From the NCBI GenBank assembly GCA_003646995.1, contig QMLZ01000093.1, positions 1-10,247 of the forward strand: 10,247 bases of DNA. The letters run 5' to 3'. Both the position numbers and the translations under genes were made by a program. Source of the stretch: Deltaproteobacteria bacterium (GTDB taxonomy: Bacteria; Desulfobacterota; DSM-4660; Desulfatiglandales; Desulfatiglandaceae). A model generated the notes under the pieces. That model worked only from the letters and a program-made list of their open reading frames with translations, did no database searches and was not told the DNA's origin. This document shows, piece after piece, positions 7,601 through 10,247 of the stretch. How positions within the stretch are numbered: the stretch's first letter is position 1; every line of letters begins with the position of its first letter.

Positions 7601-10247
7601 CTGAGTCATGTCCATGGGTGCTGATGCTGCCATTTCGCCGGACAGTAATATCCCCGCCTCGGTCATTGCCCCCGTTTTTTCCGCCCAGATTCAGGCTAAG
7701 GGCCAGATCTGCCTGTGGCCTTGCCACAACAGTGATATCTTCTTCTCCTCCGCCCCCGCCTATTGACTGGATTGCCATGCCGGGGGATCTGTCTCTACCA
7801 GTCAAGATATCTCCGTTTTGTGACCCAGCCACCGTTCCCCCTGCATTGTCGGCGCCCCCGTCACAGCCAAGGCCAAAGATCCCCTCAAAAGAAGCTATGA
7901 GCCCTTCCGTAACAGATTTTACCTCCCCGACATGTACTGCATCCTGATACAAGCTGGCCGCATCCTGACTGATATCTAGGTACATACCGATTCTGCCACC
8001 ACCCCCATTAACAGATTGCCAAAACACCCCCTTGCTGTCAGCACCCCTCGTAGTTATGGATCCTGTACTAGTCACGGTAACAGCGCTCCCCTTCCCATTT
8101 GAGGAATCCTTAGCGCCAAGTATGCCTGTGAACATAAGGTCACCTGCCATCCAGAACGGGCTAGAGTAACCTATGCTAGAGGTGCCACCTCCACCTCCCA
8201 CACTCTGGGCAAATATGCCAAAGGAGTTATCGCCGTTTACCTGGATTGTGCCATTGTGGTTTACTGTGACCTCCCCTGCGTCTGCCCCATCACCCCCGGA
8301 GCCCCCCACACCAATACTGAAAAAAGTAGCCTGAGAGGCAAGCCCGTTGACTATTGTCGGGTCAATGGAAATGGCAATGGAAGAGGCACCATTGCCACCA
8401 CCTCCGCCTATGCTCTGCGCAAAGATACCATAAGATCTTTTCCCGTAAGTTTCTATAGAACCATCGTTTTCAACCAGAACGTCATTACCGTTATTGCCGT
8501 TGCCCCCGCTGCCTCCAACGGCAATGGAGCTGTTCATGCCCGTGGTTTCAGTACCCCCAATGAGAACATTCCCCGTAATGGCCACACCTCCGTTACCGCC
8601 ACCTCCGCCTATGCTTTCCGCCACGATGCCGTGGGCCTCATCCCCTTTGGTGATAACACTTCCTTGGTTTAGGGCAGTAACTTTGCCCGCACTACCACCA
8701 CTGCCGCCACTGCCCCCCACGCTCACTGCCACAGCATTTGAGTATGGACTGGTGCCTTTCTGAAAAGAATTGGTGGCACTGATGACAGTACTGCCAGTAC
8801 CTCCACCTCCTCCAATACTCAAAGCCATTACGCCATGAGCCCCTTTTCCCTCAGTATAGATCAGGCCGCTGTTCTGCTCCCCTGACTCCACAAGGTTTTC
8901 CACCAGCACATCCCCCCCTTTTCCACCCTGGCCTCCTTGTCCCCCTATGTTGATTCCAAGGGTAGTATCAGCCTGTGAAAAAGTTAATGACCCAGTGATT
9001 ACATTGCTGCCTGTACCACCGCCGCCTCCAATGCTTTGGGCAAGGATGCCCGCACTCTGTTCCCCCTGGGTTTGGATGGTTCCGGTATTAGTGACCGTTA
9101 CCCTGTCGCCCACTGCACCACTGCCTCCGCTCCCGCCCACTGACACGAACACTCGTGTTGAATTTTGGCTGCTGCCCCTAAGGCCATTTATGACAATACC
9201 GCCATTTCCACCTCCACCTCCCAGGCTTTGGGCCAAAATGCCGTGGCCTCGCCTGCCTCCTATAACAATGGTGCCAGAATTATCAACTGAAACCTGACCC
9301 CCCTTGTTTCCGCTGCCACCTGTGCCACCAACCGTCACCTGTATCCCGGAGCCAGAGGTTTTAAGTCCTCCGGTGAAGGACGCGCCACCCGTGCCTCCAC
9401 CTCCTCCAATGCTTTGGGCAAGGACACCCACTGCCTCCTCGCCGTTAACCTGGATATCTGCACCTGAGCTCACCACCACGGTTTGGCCGATGCCGCCTTG
9501 GCCGCCTGTTCCCCCTACGCTAACCCCTACAGAAGGCGCGGTTATGGCCACCGCATTGGCGTTACCCCCGTTTCCACCACCTCCTCCAACACTTTGAGCA
9601 AAAACTCCGTGCGCTTTTGTACCTTGGGTTAGGATCGCTCCCTGAACACTCAGACTCACATTTCCACCCGACCCTCCCCGGCCGCCCTCAAGGCCGATAC
9701 TCACTGAGCCAGCCCTTTCTCCGCTGGCTCCCTGGCCACTACCCACCTTAAAACTTGATACTGAACTGTTGCCCCCGCCTCCTCCTATGCTCTGGGCCAA
9801 AAGGCCGTAGGCATTATCACCGGTTGTTGCAACACTGCCCTTGGAGTCCAAATCTACATCACCACCGCTTCCTCCGCTGCCGCCTGTTCTGCCCAAGCTG
9901 AGGGCAAAGGCAGCTGCATCACTCTTATTAAAGACAAAATCAAATCCAGCATTACCCCCTCCTCCTCCAATGCTCTGTGCAATAATGCCCGCCGCGTCAG
10001 CCCCATCTGTACTTATCTCCCCCGCATGAGAGACACTCACCTCATCTCCATTACCCCCATCTCCCGTGGCTCCTCCAACCGCCACCTTTGCGGACCTAGC
10101 TGAGGGAGAATAGCCAAGGGCAAGATTAAAGGTGGCGTTTCCTCCTCCACCACCTATACTCTGGGCAAGGATGCCGTAACTGCGTTTGCCCGTGCAGGTG
10201 ATCTCAGAAAAGTCGCTCACATCCACCACGTTCCCATCACCGGCCTC
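4644..10247 (-). CDS. Giant glycine-rich repeat autotransporter (type Va), N-terminus outside the window
   Basis: The frame is open across the right edge; a GTG at 10229 is inside a repeat unit and is not the true start. At least 1867 residues are visible. Residue numbers here count from that GTG. The passenger (to about 1270) is a tandem array whose units read roughly: G-[IV]-x-x-Q-S-I-G-G-G-G-G, a variable strand, V-x-V-G-G-x-G-G-x-G-G, a strand, N-x-G-x-I-x-T-x-G. Such units are expected to stack as a beta-helix. A non-repetitive stretch follows (about 1270-1450), including ADRINQSGTAHLEGSVDVET, typical of the passenger end in autotransporters. Next is a helical linker (about 1490-1570, LQGVYEPLVPDFYDHFTRTS). 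The barrel starts at about 1586 (YGVWMNVSGLLGD) and ends GEICFRF, with the terminal Phe read by the Bam machinery. No protease or lipase motif was seen, so adhesin or surface fibre is the likeliest role. The signal peptide and promoter are not in the window. Confidence 0.93.
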   Translation of the reverse strand, partial: EAGDGNVVDVSDFSEITCTGKRSYGILAQSIGGGGGNATFNLALGYSPSARSAKVAVGGATGDGGNGDEVSVSHAGEISTDGADAAGIIAQSIGGGGGNAGFDFVFNKSDAAAFALSLGRTGGSGGSGGDVDLDSKGSVATTGDNAYGLLAQSIGGGGGNSSVSSFKVGSGQGASGERAGSVSIGLEGGRGGSGGNVSLSVQGAILTQGTKAHGVFAQSVGGGGGNGGNANAVAITAPSVGVSVGGTGGQGGIGQTVVVSSGADIQVNGEEAVGVLAQSIGGGGGTGGASFTGGLKTSGSGIQVTVGGTGGSGNKGGQVSVDNSGTIVIGGRRGHGILAQSLGGGGGNGGIVINGLRGSSQNSTRVFVSVGGSGGSGAVGDRVTVTNTGTIQTQGEQSAGILAQSIGGGGGTGSNVITGSLTFSQADTTLGINIGGQGGQGGKGGDVLVENLVESGEQNSGLIYTEGKGAHGVMALSIGGGGGTGSTVISATNSFQKGTSPYSNAVAVSVGGSGGSGGSAGKVTALNQGSVITKGDEAHGIVAESIGGGGGNGGVAITGNVLIGGTETTGMNSSIAVGGSGGNGNNGNDVLVENDGSIETYGKRSYGIFAQSIGGGGGNGASSIAISIDPTIVNGLASQATFFSIGVGGSGGDGADAGEVTVNHNGTIQVNGDNSFGIFAQSVGGGGGTSSIGYSSPFWMAGDLMFTGILGAKDSSNGKGSAVTVTSTGSITTRGADSKGVFWQSVNGGGGRIGMYLDISQDAASLYQDAVHVGEVKSVTEGLIASFEGIFGLGCDGGADNAGGTVAGSQNGDILTGRDRSPGMAIQSIGGGGGEEDITVVARPQADLALSLNLGGKNGGNDRGGDITVRRNGSISTHGHDSVAMSIQSIGGGGGSLSIALCRTITSDTGLSQRGGGSVSVEMGSVGGSGLDGGRIYLNMAGDLSTDEDPSTGILVQSVGAGGGLLTLRGEDHADVTLGGQSGASGNGGDIEISTTGEISTNGDLSHGMLVQSIGGGGGAIFTGLQASEVGLTLSSHGTGNGGNINIAQIGNISTGGASSFGVFIQSIGGGGGIVDDRFAGSAGGSGDAGAISLNLTGNVTTTGEASTGIFMQSQAGSGRGGHVGLSVTGAVHTFGNSSPGINLSSSGGAGTGSIDLVLRGDVQTTGDQSPGILVESTAGTGQGEGISIGVEGDIFSRGENADGIRVLNAGADGAMGHHITVDIQGNMAALGEGSSAIYIESVRGAADCSVNITMDGDMVIGGRGNGTGVSVIGGGENSITNNSVLTTVEELDGTAILSTTGDDLISNNGRIIGNVRLGPGANMIRNSALGSILSGDMVDMGANGMLMNSGIISPGGADVIQTTNVVGDIVQTSEGAFQVTLDFEGNQADRINQSGTAHLEGSVDVETLNPARLLPGKHKACIMSSTQGINNDALELDVQPSAVVQYYLRQPSENDLDLHFDIDFSPQGLSKNQGSIGQYFNDVQLAGGSPAMDPYIVKLFQLPDLAALQGVYEPLVPDFYDHFTRTSLQVISRSADLVSMRLRNLEKMGRVYSSSSLGRVLISNGSPVLVASNDSWPATLRLMNKREEEQKYGVWMNVSGLLGDASKKKDFSGYEYDSVGISGGFDAMIGKRLFGGLALSTGKTDLDVRNQEGGGDIRSFFGSLYAGYFTEDLYLNGIFSYGRHNYHTDRYLNLFSVPTHTTSKHHGESWSFYGENGYLFELYGWNVKPYIGIEFSYLGESKFQEDGAGAMSLIMKNRYTKALTSDLGVHWSRNFKLGKGVLIPELTAAWNHDFNIDDNSLVSSFAGFPAASFSTEAPAQGSDGVILCAGISFAGTSGITSQLRCNGEWREGYRALGIVGEICFRF
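4647..5475 (-). other. Autotransporter beta-barrel domain within the giant gene
   Basis: About 276 residues, from YGVWMNVSGLLGD to the C-terminal FRF, show alternating amphipathic strands and frequent aromatic girdle residues (GVWMNVSG, FFGSLYAGYF, LYLNGIFSYGRHNY, WSFYGENGYLFEL, VKPYIGIEFSYLG, LGVHWSRNF, LIPELTAAWNHDF). The length fits a 12-strand autotransporter translocator. It sits in the outer membrane and passes the passenger to the surface. Confidence 0.9.
6420..10247 (-). repeat. Tandem array of about 23 coding repeats, period roughly 120-250 bases
   Basis: Seventeen units carry the Q-S-[IVL] plus glycine-run box or a close variant. Approximate positions of the glycine codons are 10145, 9965, 9775, 9580, 9395, 9212, 9023, 8805, 8602, 8400, 8190, 8000, 7752, 7568, 7362, 7195 and 7035. 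Spacing is mostly 180-220 bases in the first eleven, 252 between units 12 and 13, and 160-205 afterwards. About six further units (6420-7015) keep the G-[IV]-x-x-x-S core but lack the glycine run and are shorter. The DNA around the box is closely similar between units; for example 9025-9046 and 9403-9424 are identical over 22 bases. The array continues beyond the right edge. Confidence 0.9.

Noticed and set aside
7101..10029. Many plus-strand reading frames with proline-rich translations (repeated PPLPPLPP, PPPPPMLCA)
   Set aside because: They are the antisense of the glycine-rich repeats: GGN codons read backwards give NCC/CCN. They lack consistent ribosome sites and break up at unit borders, whereas the minus frame is open over more than 5.6 kb and ends in a proper barrel.
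10227..10229. GTG at 10229 as the start of the giant gene
   Set aside because: The frame stays open to the window edge with repeat-like codons (E-A-G-D-G-N), and no signal peptide follows this GTG, so the true start lies outside.
7020..10247. Regularly spaced short DNA repeats resembling an array
   Set aside because: The spacing of 160-250 bases, the variation of the blocks and the uninterrupted reading frame show protein-coding repeats, not CRISPR or iterons.

Overview
The window looks like chromosomal DNA of a Gram-negative bacterium. The pointers are an outer-membrane autotransporter beta-barrel, a lipoprotein signal with a SPOR domain, and a cluster of core genes (coaBC, type 4 uracil-DNA glycosylase, NfeD protease, slipin). 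The gene order and protein style recall Desulfobacterota (former deltaproteobacteria); that assignment is from memory of the families, not from a search. All six supported genes lie on the minus strand, so the window reads right to left. No tRNA, rRNA, CRISPR array, IS element or plus-strand gene was found.

Right part, 10247 to 4644: one very long reading frame, open to the window edge, so its N-terminus is missing. It encodes a giant autotransporter (type V secretion). The passenger is a tandem array of about 23 units of roughly 40-80 residues. Seventeen of them carry a nearly invariant Q-S-[IVL] box followed by four or five glycines. A non-repetitive stretch, a helical linker and a C-terminal barrel of about 276 residues ending in Phe follow. 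The array is not uniform: units 1-11, an aberrant middle, units 13-17 and a glycine-poor tail can be told apart.

Middle, 4643 to 4443: a 201-base intergenic stretch with a good sigma70-type promoter (TTGTCA, 17-base spacer, TTTAAT) reading into the left-hand genes. No convincing terminator was seen for the autotransporter.

Left part, 4442 to 1: a compact, probably co-transcribed set in this order: LysM-like/SPOR lipoprotein (GTG start), coaBC, family 4 uracil-DNA glycosylase, long-form NfeD serine protease, slipin (cut by the left edge). Gaps are 1-26 bases. The genes cover envelope/septal peptidoglycan binding, coenzyme A synthesis, repair of deaminated cytosine, and a membrane protease paired with its usual SPFH partner. 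These jobs have no obvious common pathway, except for the NfeD-slipin pair, which is a known functional couple.

The most unusual content is the architecture of the repeat adhesin; the remaining genes are recognisable families with intact key residues.
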